From Arthrobacter ruber (GTDB taxonomy: Bacteria > Actinomycetota > Actinomycetes > Actinomycetales > Micrococcaceae), in the NCBI RefSeq assembly GCF_002954225.1, contig NZ_PPTH01000008.1, forward strand, positions 1 through 64,000: a DNA stretch of 64,000 bases, written 5' to 3'. Each line of letters opens with the position of its first letter. Positions within the stretch are counted from its first letter, which is position 1. This document shows positions 16,172 through 26,167 of this stretch, piece by piece. The notes beneath the pieces were generated by a model. It was given only the letters and a program-made list of their open reading frames with translations, was not told where the DNA came from and did not search any database. Both the position numbers and the translations under genes were made by a program.

Positions 16172-18706
16172 GTGACCAGCCAGTACTCCGCGGGCGCCAC
16201 ACCCGTGAAAAACACCTCCTTCATTACCGCCCCGTTCCGCGTTGGAGACCAGGACGGCGACCCCGCCCCGTACTTCCGCCGCGACTTCCAGGTCTCATCC
16301 GGCCTCCAACGGGCGACACTCCGCGTCACCGCTATTGGAGTCGTGGATCCGCACCTGAACGGGACACGAGTCGGCACGGAGGTACTGGCACCTGGGTGGA
16401 CGTCCTACCGGCACCGGCTCAACGTCAGCACCCACGACATCACTGCTCTTCTCATTGAAGGCACCAACACGGTCGGGGCTGTCGTCGGTGAGGGGTGGGC
16501 GCTGGGGACTCTTGGCTTCCACGGCAAACGCAACCACTACTCCGACAAGCCGGCCCTGCTGATGCAGCTCGACCTCGACTACGGCGACCGGACCGAAACC
16601 ATCGCAACCGATGAGCAGTTCAGGGTCGGCACCGGGGGAGTACGCGGTAACAGCCTGTACGACGGCGAGCACTTCGATGCGCGCCTGGAGCCAACGGGAT
16701 GGGATACCCCGGATTTTGACGACACTGATTGGCAGGCAGCCGTCGCCTTCACCTGGGACACCGCGGCCCTGGTCGACCCTGTTGGCCCACCGATCGCCCG
16801 CACCGAGGAACTACGCCCGGCTGAGATCATCACGACACCCTCGGGGAAGACCGTCGTTGACTTCGGCCAAAACATCTCCGGCTGGGTGCGGTTGAGCGCT
16901 GAAGGGGACGCCGGTACCGTCATCACGCTCCGGCATGCGGAGGTCATGATCGACGGGGAGATCGACACCGAAACGATCCGCACGGCGAAAGCCACCGACA
17001 GTTACACCCTTGCCGGCACGGGCACTGAAACCTGGGAGCCCCGGTTCACTTTCCACGGCTTCCGCTATGCAGAAATCAACGGATATCCAGGCACCCTCAC
17101 CCAGGATGCGGTGACCGGTGTCGTCGTGCACAGCGACATGCGACGCACCGGCTGGTTCAGCACATCGGACGAGCTGATCAACCAGCTGCACTCCAACGTC
17201 GTCTGGTCCATGCGCGATAACTTCGTTGGCGTCCCCACGGACTGCCCGCAGCGCGACGAACGTCTCGGCTGGACCGGGGACATCAACGCCTTTTGCCCTA
17301 CCGCAAGCTTTCTCTACGACGTGCGCGGCATGCTCGGGTCCTGGCTCGAGGACGTCCGCCTCGAACAGACCGAGCTCGGCGGTGTTCCCTTCGTCATCCC
17401 CGACGTGTTGAACTCCCCGGTCACCCCGACCGCCCTGTGGGGAGATGTCATCGTTAGTCTGCCCTGGACCATGTACCAGCAGTACGGGGATCTGGAGATC
17501 CTTCGCACGAACTACAACGCCATGAGAACCTTCATCACTGACGTCGAGTCACGCCTGGATGAAACCGGGCTGTGGGGAAGCGGCTACCAGTTCGGTGACT
17601 GGCTGGACCCGGACGCACCGATGGACAACCCGTCCGGCGGCAAGACCGACAGCCACCTGGTCGCCTCCGCATACTTCTGCAAAACCACCCGTGAAATGGC
17701 TGACACAGCTGACCTGCTCGGACACGCCGAGGACGCAGCCCGCTTCCGTGACCTCAACGCGAGGGTCCGTGCTGCCTTCCAGCACGAATACGTCAGCGGC
17801 GCCGGCCGGATCGTCAATGAGTCAGCGACCGCCTACGCCTTGGCGATCTCCTTCGGGATCCTCGACGGCGACCAGAAGCAGCGGGCAGGGGAACGGCTGG
17901 CTGCTCTTACTACAGCCGCCGGCTACAAAATCTCCACCGGGTTCGCCGGCACCCCGCTGGTCACCGACGCGCTCACCAGCACCGGTCAGCTCGATACCGC
18001 CTACCGGCTGCTCATGCAGACCGAATGCCCGTCGTTCCTGTATCCCGTGACGATGGGGGCGACGACGATCTGGGAGCGCTGGGATTCGGTGCGCCCGGAC
18101 GGCACGATCAACCCCTCCGGCATGACGTCGCTGAATCACTATGCCCTCGGTGCTGTCGCGGACTGGATGCACCGGGTCGTCGGCGGGTTATCCGCCCTTG
18201 AGGCCGGGTACCAGAAGGTACTCATCGCGCCGAAGCCCGGCGGAGGTCTCACCCACGCCTCCACATCGCTTGATACCGATCACGGACCCATCAGCGTGGA
18301 CTGGCGGATCAGTGACGGCGCTATCAACCTCATCATCGACCTCCCTGCCGGAGTGACTGCCCGGGTTGAGTTGCCCTTGAGTGAGGAACCAGCGCTGGAG
18401 GTTCCCGCAGGCCAGCACACATGGACCTATGACCTGCCCGCAGGCTTCGGTCAGCGGCCCGTGTACAACCTGGACTCAAGCCTTGGCACCATCGCAGCTG
18501 ATCCCGAAGCGTGGCGGGCCCTCACCACCGCTTTAGCCGCGGTCGTTCCGGGGATTCCGCTCGACGGACAGTCAGCGGACGGAGCAAACATCACAGTCAA
18601 TGACTTGGTGGGCACGCTCGAACTCCATGTCCCGAATATCCCCACCACTTTGCGCGCCACCCTAGCGGACGCCCTCACCTCCGGGGCACTAGAAGGAAGT
18701 CACTGA
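16172..18706 (+). CDS. Alpha-L-rhamnosidase, glycoside hydrolase family 78
   Basis: About 844 residues from GTG at 16172, preceded by GAGAAAGG; the frame stays open further upstream but only inside the MFS gene. N-terminal Bac_rhamnosid_N beta domain (VDPHLNGTRVGTEVLAPGWTSY), middle concanavalin-like part (VVDFGQNISGWVRL), then the six-hairpin barrel with acidic catalytic residues in QRDERLGWTGDINAF and TTIWERWDS, plus YQFGDWLDP. Removes terminal alpha-L-rhamnose from glycosides. No signal peptide seen, so cytoplasmic action on imported substrate is likely. Stop overlaps the next start by one base (TGATG). Confidence 0.92.
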   Translation: MTSQYSAGATPVKNTSFITAPFRVGDQDGDPAPYFRRDFQVSSGLQRATLRVTAIGVVDPHLNGTRVGTEVLAPGWTSYRHRLNVSTHDITALLIEGTNTVGAVVGEGWALGTLGFHGKRNHYSDKPALLMQLDLDYGDRTETIATDEQFRVGTGGVRGNSLYDGEHFDARLEPTGWDTPDFDDTDWQAAVAFTWDTAALVDPVGPPIARTEELRPAEIITTPSGKTVVDFGQNISGWVRLSAEGDAGTVITLRHAEVMIDGEIDTETIRTAKATDSYTLAGTGTETWEPRFTFHGFRYAEINGYPGTLTQDAVTGVVVHSDMRRTGWFSTSDELINQLHSNVVWSMRDNFVGVPTDCPQRDERLGWTGDINAFCPTASFLYDVRGMLGSWLEDVRLEQTELGGVPFVIPDVLNSPVTPTALWGDVIVSLPWTMYQQYGDLEILRTNYNAMRTFITDVESRLDETGLWGSGYQFGDWLDPDAPMDNPSGGKTDSHLVASAYFCKTTREMADTADLLGHAEDAARFRDLNARVRAAFQHEYVSGAGRIVNESATAYALAISFGILDGDQKQRAGERLAALTTAAGYKISTGFAGTPLVTDALTSTGQLDTAYRLLMQTECPSFLYPVTMGATTIWERWDSVRPDGTINPSGMTSLNHYALGAVADWMHRVVGGLSALEAGYQKVLIAPKPGGGLTHASTSLDTDHGPISVDWRISDGAINLIIDLPAGVTARVELPLSEEPALEVPAGQHTWTYDLPAGFGQRPVYNLDSSLGTIAADPEAWRALTTALAAVVPGIPLDGQSADGANITVNDLVGTLELHVPNIPTTLRATLADALTSGALEGSH

Positions 18707-21021
18707 TGACCGAGAACACCGCCGACAACCAGATCGCCACTGACACTTCTGCTACCGCGGCTGTCGTCTCAGATTTGACCCTAGAACAGAAGGCGTCCCT
18801 GCTCTCGGGCCGGGATTTCTGGAGTAGCCAGGATGTGCCCGAGCACGGCATCCCGGCGATCGTCCTAACCGACGGGCCGCACGGGATTCGCCGTCAGGCC
18901 GGAGACGCGGACCATCTGGGCATCAATGACAGTCTTCCCTCCACATGCTTCCCGCCGGCGGTTGCCGTGGGTTCGAGCTGGGACCCTGACATCGCCCGCC
19001 AGGTTGGGGCTGCTATCGGCCGTGAGGCTCGGTCCTTCGCTGTTTCCGTCGTGCTGGGGCCGGGAGTAAACATCAAACGCTCGCCCCTGTGTGGAAGGAA
19101 CTTCGAGTACTACTCCGAAGATCCCCTCATTTCGGGCGTTCTGGGGGCCGCGCACGTCAACGGGTTGCAGAACGAAGGCCCAGGGGCTTCGGTGAAGCAC
19201 TTCGCTGCCAACAACCAGGAACACGAACGGATGCGCATCAGTGCCGACGTCGACGAACGCACCCTGCGCGAGATTTACCTGCCCGCATTCGAGCGTGTCG
19301 TCACCGAGGCTTCCCCGGCGACCGTCATGTGCTCCTACAACAAGGTCAACGGCATCTACGCCTCCCAGAACAAGTGGCTTCTCACCGAAGTCCTGCGCGG
19401 GCAGTGGGGTTTCCAGGGTGCGGTCGTATCCGATTGGGGTGCGGTCAGCGACAGGGTCGACGGAGTCGCAGCCGGTATGGACCTGGAGATGCCGGGCAGT
19501 GGCGGTGCCACCGACAACCAGATTGTCACAGCGGTTGCCGACGGCTCCCTCGATGAAGCACTCGTGGACGCCTCGGCGGCGCGGATCCTTGAACTGACGA
19601 AGCTGCCTCACGATGAGGGAAAAGCATTCGACGTTGATGAGCACCACGATCTAGCCCGACGACTCGCAGCTGACAGCATCGTGCTCCTCAAGAACGACAA
19701 CGACATCCTGCCGTTGAAAAAGGGGCAGAGCGTAGCCGTGGTAGGAGCCTTCGCCGATACGCCCCGTTACCAGGGTGGCGGCAGCTCGCACATCAATCCG
19801 ACCCGCCTGGACTCCGCCCTGCAGGCCATCAGCGATACGGCGGCCAGTAGTGGCGCAAGCGTCAGCTACTCACCCGGATTCACTCTGGTCACGTCGGTGG
19901 ACGAACCGGAACTGCTGCACATCGACGCCGTCAAAGCTGCCGGTGCGGCTGACGTCGCTGTCGTCTTCGCCGGTCTGAAGGACTCGGAGGAATCCGAAGG
20001 GTTCGACCGGGAGACGATGGAGCTGTCGCAGGATCAGCAGAAGCTCATCCGCGACATCGCCGCGACGGGTACCCGTACCGTCGTCGTCCTGTCGAACGGA
20101 GGCGCAGTCACCCTCGAGGGTTGGCACGACGACGTCGACGGTATTTTGGAGGGATGGCTCCTCGGGCAGGCCGGCGGAGCCGCAATCGCCGACGTTCTCT
20201 TCGGTGCCGTCAACCCGTCCGGGCACCTGGCTGAAACCATTCCCCTGCAAGTACAGGACAACCCGAGCTGGATGAACTTCCCCGGTGAGCAGGGCCACGT
20301 GCGTTACGGCGAGGGCGTCCTGGTCGGATACCGGTACTACGAGACCGCGCAGATGCCGGTCCGGTACCCCTTCGGTCACGGGCTGAGCTACACGACTTTC
20401 CGCACGGAGTCCGTCCAGGTCGACGTCACGGGCGAGGACACCGCGGTCGCCCGTGTCACCGTGACGAACACCGGTTCCGTGGCCGGCAAGCACGTGATCC
20501 AACTGTACGTCGCCACCGAGACCGGTCCCGTCCGTCGCCCGGCCAGGGAGCTGCGCGCATTCGCAAAGGTCAACCTGGCGCCTGAGGAAACATCGACCGT
20601 GGACCTGCCCCTGGACCGACGGGCTTTTGCCTACTGGGACATCGAACATGACCGGTGGGTCGTGCCCGCTGGCCAGTACACGATCCAGATCGGGGAAACC
20701 GTCTCCAAGATCGTCGCCGAACAGCAGATCACCCTCTCCGGTGACACGGTCGTGCGTGAGCTGACGATGCAATCCACGGTCGGTGACTGGTTCGCGCACG
20801 ACGTGGTGGGTCCGGCTCTCATGCAGGGTCTCACTGCTGGCATGTCGGAGGACCAGGCCGCGCAGGCAGCGGATAACCCAGAGGGCCTGAAGATGGTCGA
20901 ATCCATGCCGATGAAACAGTTCCTGGCCTTCACCAATGGAGCGTTCCCGGCCGAAATGCTCGAGCAGTTGATGGAGCTCAGCCGCGCCCCAAAGTCCGAC
21001 CAGTTGGAAACAGCATCATGA
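18706..21021 (+). CDS. Beta-glucosidase-type glycoside hydrolase family 3
   Basis: 771 residues. GH3 N-domain with LTDGPHGIRRQ, KHFAANNQEHERM and the catalytic nucleophile Asp in VVSDWGAVSDR; GH3 C-domain with GGGSSHINP; and a fibronectin-III-like domain (VTVTNTGSVAGKHVIQLYV) typical of beta-glucosidase/xylosidase enzymes. A C-terminal extension of about 90 residues after the FnIII domain (MSEDQAAQAADNPEGLKM) is seen in many actinobacterial relatives. Likely removes a glucosyl unit exposed once rhamnose is gone. ATGA overlap with the following gene. Confidence 0.92.
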   Translation: MTENTADNQIATDTSATAAVVSDLTLEQKASLLSGRDFWSSQDVPEHGIPAIVLTDGPHGIRRQAGDADHLGINDSLPSTCFPPAVAVGSSWDPDIARQVGAAIGREARSFAVSVVLGPGVNIKRSPLCGRNFEYYSEDPLISGVLGAAHVNGLQNEGPGASVKHFAANNQEHERMRISADVDERTLREIYLPAFERVVTEASPATVMCSYNKVNGIYASQNKWLLTEVLRGQWGFQGAVVSDWGAVSDRVDGVAAGMDLEMPGSGGATDNQIVTAVADGSLDEALVDASAARILELTKLPHDEGKAFDVDEHHDLARRLAADSIVLLKNDNDILPLKKGQSVAVVGAFADTPRYQGGGSSHINPTRLDSALQAISDTAASSGASVSYSPGFTLVTSVDEPELLHIDAVKAAGAADVAVVFAGLKDSEESEGFDRETMELSQDQQKLIRDIAATGTRTVVVLSNGGAVTLEGWHDDVDGILEGWLLGQAGGAAIADVLFGAVNPSGHLAETIPLQVQDNPSWMNFPGEQGHVRYGEGVLVGYRYYETAQMPVRYPFGHGLSYTTFRTESVQVDVTGEDTAVARVTVTNTGSVAGKHVIQLYVATETGPVRRPARELRAFAKVNLAPEETSTVDLPLDRRAFAYWDIEHDRWVVPAGQYTIQIGETVSKIVAEQQITLSGDTVVRELTMQSTVGDWFAHDVVGPALMQGLTAGMSEDQAAQAADNPEGLKMVESMPMKQFLAFTNGAFPAEMLEQLMELSRAPKSDQLETAS

Positions 21022-22598
21022 TCAGCTCGGCCGGTGAACACCGGGTCCGGGGGCGTACCCCTGTAAGTAAGAAGGTGTTTCTCACCGGGGCGACCGGTAA
21101 CTGGGGGAAAGTCATTCTCCGCGAATTCAGGGAACGAAGCGACCGGTTCGACATCGTCGCCCTGGTGCTGCCAACCCCGAAGGACATTGAGGCGATCCGC
21201 GAATTCGAAGACATGGACAATCTCACGGTCGTCTTCGGGGACCTCACTGACTACAGCACTGTTGCTCAGTGCGTAGAGGGCGCCGATTACATCCTGCACA
21301 CAGGTGCCGTCGTCTCACCACTGGCTGACGACAACCCCGAGCTCACGCATCGAGTCAATGTCGGCGGGGCACGCAACATCATCCGGGCCGTGAAAGCCCA
21401 ACCCCAGCCTGACACCGTTTCGGTCGTCATGATCGGCTCGATCGCCGAAACGGGGGACCGAAACCCCCCGCACCACTGGGGACGGATCGGCGATCCGATC
21501 CGGGTAGCCCAGTACGACGAGTACGGGCAGAGCAAGATCATCGCTGAACGCGAACTCGTCGATTCGGGGCTCCCGCGGTGGGCGTGGCTACGTCAGACCG
21601 GTATCTTTCACGGCGGTCTTCTGTCCATCCGCGACGCGATCATGACTCACACCCCGCTGGACGGGGTCATGGAATGGGTGTCCGTCGACGATGCCGTCCG
21701 GCTCCTGGCGAACATCTGCGAGGACGACGTCCCCGAGGAGTTCTGGAACCGCATCTACAACATTGGTGGGGGAGAGGACTGGCGCCTGACGAACTGGGAG
21801 CTACAGATTGCCCTCATGGGTGAGCTCGGTGTCGGGGACCCCCGCAAATGGTTCGAACGGAATTGGTTCGCCACCAAAAACTTCCACGGACAGTGGTACA
21901 CCGACTCAGACATCCTCGAAAAGCTTGTCCCCTTCCGTAAGGACTCCTTCGCAACAGCTCTTCAGCGCGAGATCCGGACGGCCTCCATCACAACCCGGCT
22001 GGCCGGCCGGGTTCCTGCGTGGCTCGTGAAAAACTACATCATGAAGCCGATCACCCTGCACCCCCGCGGGACCATGGCTTGGATCAAGGGTAATGATGAG
22101 GACCGTATCAACGCGTACTTCGGCTCACGCGCTGACTGGGAAGCTATCGGCGGGTGGGACACCTTCTGGCCTCCACACCCCGACCGCACCCCCACCTACC
22201 TGGACCACGGGTACGACGAAACAAAACCACCGGCCACATGGTCGGTAGAAGACCTTCGCGGGGCTGCAAACTTCCGAGGCGGGACACTGGTGGCCCAAAC
22301 CTTCATCACCGGCGACACCAGCACACCCCTGCAGTGGGCATGCCATGAGGGTCACACCTTTCAGGGAAGCCCGCGCCTGATCCTCACCGGTGGACATTGG
22401 TGCCCTGAATGCGTCAAAACACCTGCGGATTACCCACGCCAAGCGGAATCCAATGCATTCCTCCGCCAACTCGACGGTCCCCGGCGTCGTAACGGAACTG
22501 TACCCATCACGGCACCTGCCACAGCTGCCGCACGTACGACGCCCACTGAGTCCTCTGTCGGTGCGGTCGGCGTATCAGTGCCTGCTGCCATTACTTAG
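21018..22598 (+). CDS. Extended-SDR NAD-dependent epimerase/dehydrogenase with C-terminal zinc-ribbon-like tail
   Basis: 526 residues, much longer than the usual 300-350 of the family. N-terminal Rossmann motif VFLTGATGNWGK, the sequence HTGAVVSPLADDN, and catalytic Tyr-Lys in YDEYGQSK define an extended SDR. A partner domain of about 150 residues follows, then CHEGH-TF and HWCPEC around residues 445-475, which look like a four-ligand zinc ribbon. A low-complexity Ala/Thr/Pro tail ends the protein. In this operon it may oxidise or epimerise a sugar moiety before glycoside cleavage. The Rossmann part is firm; the metal-binding tail and its role are inference. Confidence 0.78.
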   Translation: MISSAGEHRVRGRTPVSKKVFLTGATGNWGKVILREFRERSDRFDIVALVLPTPKDIEAIREFEDMDNLTVVFGDLTDYSTVAQCVEGADYILHTGAVVSPLADDNPELTHRVNVGGARNIIRAVKAQPQPDTVSVVMIGSIAETGDRNPPHHWGRIGDPIRVAQYDEYGQSKIIAERELVDSGLPRWAWLRQTGIFHGGLLSIRDAIMTHTPLDGVMEWVSVDDAVRLLANICEDDVPEEFWNRIYNIGGGEDWRLTNWELQIALMGELGVGDPRKWFERNWFATKNFHGQWYTDSDILEKLVPFRKDSFATALQREIRTASITTRLAGRVPAWLVKNYIMKPITLHPRGTMAWIKGNDEDRINAYFGSRADWEAIGGWDTFWPPHPDRTPTYLDHGYDETKPPATWSVEDLRGAANFRGGTLVAQTFITGDTSTPLQWACHEGHTFQGSPRLILTGGHWCPECVKTPADYPRQAESNAFLRQLDGPRRRNGTVPITAPATAAARTTPTESSVGAVGVSVPAAIT

Positions 22599-22603
22599 GG
22601 ACA

Positions 22604-23165
22604 ATGATGACCGTTACTCGTCCCACTTATTCCCGACAGACAGATGACCACCGGTACGGGTCAGGGTCGCAGCAAGCCCTCAGGGCACGCAATCTACAAA
22701 CGCTCGCCAGTGACCTGCACGATAACGGACCGGCCACACAACGCGAACTTGCCAAACGTACAGGACTGTCACAAGCCACGGTGTCAAACCTCGTAAAGAT
22801 CCTCGTCGAGGAACACAAAGCTATCACTCAGCCGACAGTAAGTTCTGGACGTCGAGCGACCCTTGTCACTGCCAGCAGCACCTGAACTCAGGTTCCATCG
22901 CACCCAGACCACCCAAACACAGCTACGCAAGGATCCTCGCCGGACAGACGACCTGCACGCTCGAAATGCGAAGGCCCTCATACCCCTAAACCTCGTCGGA
23001 ACAGAAGATCTTGCCTACCGGGCGGGTGGGCAAAGCCCTCACCCACCGTCGCCCCTACCGTCCGCAAGGCTCATTCACCTGGTTTCCACGGTCCTGCACG
23101 AAGCTGGCACTGATCCCAAGACCACCATTACGGTGACTCACCCCGAAGGTAGGAGAACGCGATGA
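22604..23165 (+). pseudogene. ROK-family transcriptional regulator, truncated and frameshifted
   Basis: The first frame (22604-22885) encodes a normal ROK N-terminus: winged helix-turn-helix with NGPATQRELAKRTGLSQATVSNLVKIL, then SSGRRATLVT, where the sugar kinase-like domain should begin. It stops almost at once. A second frame (22863-23165) keeps only a piece resembling the ROK linker (LVSTVLHEAGTDPKTTI) and ends at the GH2 start. The DNA-binding part could still be made as a 93-residue protein, but the inducer-binding domain is gone. Control by ROK of the cluster has probably been lost to LacI. Confidence 0.6.
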
Positions 23166-25621
23166 AGAAAACGTCATTCAACAGCGGCTGGCAGATGCGC
23201 GAGAAGATCAACCCGTTCGATGAAGTCTCCTCGCCGGCTGCGGTTTATGAAGATGTCACCCTGCCGCACGACGCTCTCATCGGACGGGACCGCACCGTCG
23301 AGGGGCGGCCGGCAAACGCGTTCTTCCCCAGCGCCACCGTGCAGTACCGGCGCTCACTCACACTGCCCGACGAGGCACGCAATCAGCGACTCCTGCTGGA
23401 ATTCGAGGGGGTGTACCGCGATGCCATGGTTTACATCAATGGCGCCTTCGCCGGTCAGCGCCCCTCAGGGTATGCAGCATTCACCATCGACATGACCCCG
23501 TACCTGAAATTTGATGCTGACAACGAGATACTCGTCGAAGCCCGCGCCCACGAGGACTCCCGGTGGTACACCGGCGCCGGAATCTACCGGAACGTGTGGC
23601 TCCTACAAGGCGATCAAGTCCACATCGTGCCGAATGGCCTCACCATCACAACGCTCGACATGGAGCCGAGCCTTGCCGTAATCGAGGTATCGGCAACAGT
23701 CGCTACCCTCTCCTCCCGCCTCGCTACGGCCCATATCGACGTCACGATCATGGCCGACGACCGAACGATTGTCGCCTCCGGCTCAGTACCAACAACCGCA
23801 GCACCAGGGCAACCGGCAACCTCCCGCCAACGCCTGTACGTCCAAAACCCAAATCCATGGAGCGCCGAGACACCACAGCTCTACACCGCCACGGTGGTCG
23901 TTCGAGCGCACGATGGACCCGTTCTCGACGAAGTTCATCAGCATTTCGGGATCCGCACGCTGCAACTCGATCCCATCCACGGGCTACGCATCAACGGAAC
24001 GACGGTCGAACTTCGTGGCACATGCCTGCATCACGACAACGGGATCCTCGGATCAGCAACTTTCACGGACGCCGACGAGCGGCGCGTACGCATCCTGAAG
24101 GAGGCAGGATTCAATGCCATTAGATCAGCCCATAACCCCATCAGCACGGCTCTTCTGGAAGCCTGCGATCGGATCGGCATGTATGTCATGGATGAAACGT
24201 TTGATATGTGGACATCCACCAAGTCCGGGTTTGACTACGGTCTGGCATTCCCGACCTGGTGGCAGGCAGACCTGTTGTCCATGGTCGAAAAGGACCGCAA
24301 CCATCCCAGCGTCATCATGTACTGCATCGGTAACGAGATACCCGAGACGGGTTCTCCAGCTGGCGGCATCACTGGTCGACACCTTGCCGAAGAACTGCGT
24401 CGCCTGGATCCCACCCGCTACATCACTAATGGGGTGAACGGCCTTCTCGCCGTGATGAGCGACCTGAAGCAGCTCTCGACCGAACACGGCCCCGGAGGTG
24501 CACTAGAAGCCATGGGGATCAACACGATCATGACGACCGCCAATGACTACTTCAACGCAATCGGCAGTTCTGATCTCGTCACGCAAAAGACCGAGGAAAG
24601 CTTCGGACTGCTCGACATCGCAGGCCTCAACTATCTCGATGTCCGCTATGAACAAGACGCAAAGCAATTCCCCAACCGCCTCATCATCGGGACAGAAACG
24701 TACCCATGGAACATCGACCGTAACTGGGCACTGGTCAAAAAGCTCCCTCAGGTCCTGGGCGACTTCACCTGGACTGGCTGGGACTACCTGGGAGAAGTCG
24801 GCATCGGTCGCTCCGCGCCTGTGTCCGACGACGGTCTCTCAGCGTCGTACCCCTGGATCGCTGCATGGTGCGGCGACATCGACATTACCGGTCATCGCCG
24901 GCCCGCCTCCTACTACCGGGAGATTGTTTTCGGGCGCCGTATCGCACCCTACATAGCCGTTCTAAGGCCCGGTAACACTGCAACAGGGCCGTTCCCCAGC
25001 GCGTGGGCCTGGACCGATAACGTGTCAAGCTGGGCCTGGAACGTTGATACGGGAAGCGAACTCGTCGTCGAGGTGTACAGCCATGCGGCCGAAGTCGAAC
25101 TCCTACTCAATGGCCGCGTCATCGACAGGAAGTGTTCCGGACCGGACCAGCGCTACCGGACGGCATTCACCGTTCCCTACGAACCAGGCGAACTCACAGC
25201 AGTCGCCTACACCGGTGATTCCGAGCAGGGCCGGCATTCCCTTAATTCAGCTGTCAGCTCACCAACAATCCTGGCAACCATAGACCCGGCACACGAGACC
25301 GTCGTGCCAGGTTCCCTCGTCTTCCTCGACATTGAAATCCTCGACGAGGCCGGAACAGTGCTCGTTCAAAATGACACCGACGTCAACGTCTCCGTATCTG
25401 GTGCAGGCGTTCTACAGGCGCTGGGGAGCGCAAATCCGAAAACAGCGACGCTCTACAACGGGATGACTACGCAGACTTTCGACGGCCACGCTCTAGCTAT
25501 CGTGCGCGCCACCACGACAGGCGAGATACGGGTGCAGATCTCCGCAGCGGGATTCACCGCGACCTACGCGACGGTCATCGACGTTGGAGCCCACGAGCCA
25601 GCTACAAAAACCGGTAGTTGA
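23162..25621 (+). CDS. Glycoside hydrolase family 2 protein (beta-galactosidase/beta-glucuronidase-like)
   Basis: 819 residues. GH2 sugar-binding domain (ANAFFPSATVQYRRSL, YINGAFAGQRPSGYAAFTIDMTPYL), immunoglobulin-like domain, then the TIM barrel with GTCLHHDNG, FNAIRSAHNP, acid/base Glu in MYCIGNEIPE and the likely nucleophile Glu in IIGTETYP. C-terminal beta domains (NVDTGSELVVEVYSHAAEVELLLNGR) follow, as in the DUF4982-type GH2 enzymes. No signal peptide, GGAGAAC before the ATG. Likely the third glycosidase acting on the same plant glycoside; exact sugar (galactose, glucuronate or arabinose) not readable. Confidence 0.88.
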   Translation: MKKTSFNSGWQMREKINPFDEVSSPAAVYEDVTLPHDALIGRDRTVEGRPANAFFPSATVQYRRSLTLPDEARNQRLLLEFEGVYRDAMVYINGAFAGQRPSGYAAFTIDMTPYLKFDADNEILVEARAHEDSRWYTGAGIYRNVWLLQGDQVHIVPNGLTITTLDMEPSLAVIEVSATVATLSSRLATAHIDVTIMADDRTIVASGSVPTTAAPGQPATSRQRLYVQNPNPWSAETPQLYTATVVVRAHDGPVLDEVHQHFGIRTLQLDPIHGLRINGTTVELRGTCLHHDNGILGSATFTDADERRVRILKEAGFNAIRSAHNPISTALLEACDRIGMYVMDETFDMWTSTKSGFDYGLAFPTWWQADLLSMVEKDRNHPSVIMYCIGNEIPETGSPAGGITGRHLAEELRRLDPTRYITNGVNGLLAVMSDLKQLSTEHGPGGALEAMGINTIMTTANDYFNAIGSSDLVTQKTEESFGLLDIAGLNYLDVRYEQDAKQFPNRLIIGTETYPWNIDRNWALVKKLPQVLGDFTWTGWDYLGEVGIGRSAPVSDDGLSASYPWIAAWCGDIDITGHRRPASYYREIVFGRRIAPYIAVLRPGNTATGPFPSAWAWTDNVSSWAWNVDTGSELVVEVYSHAAEVELLLNGRVIDRKCSGPDQRYRTAFTVPYEPGELTAVAYTGDSEQGRHSLNSAVSSPTILATIDPAHETVVPGSLVFLDIEILDEAGTVLVQNDTDVNVSVSGAGVLQALGSANPKTATLYNGMTTQTFDGHALAIVRATTTGEIRVQISAAGFTATYATVIDVGAHEPATKTGS

Positions 25622-25785
25622 GCAAGCAGTCTCCACGCTCAAAGGGCTGAGGATCCCTATTTTACCTGACCCTTCAGCGGGAGGATCTGCTTTCCGGAAA
25701 ACGGGCGGAGTCCTCACCCATCGACCGAAGCCGACCGTTTGGCCTGACGTACATGTCCCACCATTCTGATGTTCCATACACCCTG

Positions 25786-26116
25786 GCACCGCCGCATACT
25801 TCGAAGACGACACCTGGACGCTCATCGCCGACCCGAATTTCGGCGGTAACCAGATCTACCCTGACGGGCTGCGTTACGGAGAGGAAGCTGTGGAGACATA
25901 CCGGATCCAGGAGGACGCCCCGATGTCCGCAGCAGCCCATTCGCAGTGGAAGATCAGCATGGAACGCGATGATTGGAAGATACGGATTGGACCTGCGCTA
26001 CGGTGACGGCAACGCCGGACCGCTACCTACTGCACCATACGGTGATCACGCACAACGGCGAGGAAGTTCTTTTCAAGAAGGAGTTCTCCAAGCAGATCCC
26101 CCGAACATCTGCATGA
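25786..26116 (+). pseudogene. C-terminal remnant of a CocE/S15-type hydrolase
   Basis: A frame beginning near 25794 reads AYFEDDTWTLIADPNFGG and then AHSQWKISMERDDWKIRI before a stop. A frameshift of the plus strand continues as VTATPDRYLLHHTVITHNG and EEVLFKKEFSKQIP, ending at 26116. This order (W-x-I/V-R-I/T, then a disease-like beta strand with a T/H pair, then a fast K/R-F-x-I-P ending) resembles the C-terminal jelly-roll of X-Pro dipeptidyl peptidase/CocE hydrolases. No start, no catalytic domain. The upstream 165 bases after the GH2 gene show nothing coding. Confidence 0.35.
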
Positions 26117-26167
26117 CTACAAACTTCATGAACGCACAACCAGATAGTCGTCAGCCAAGCTAAGACT

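Noticed and set aside
18865-20799. Long minus-strand frames across the GH3 gene
   Set aside because: Antisense to a complete, motif-bearing GH3 enzyme; no recognised domain.
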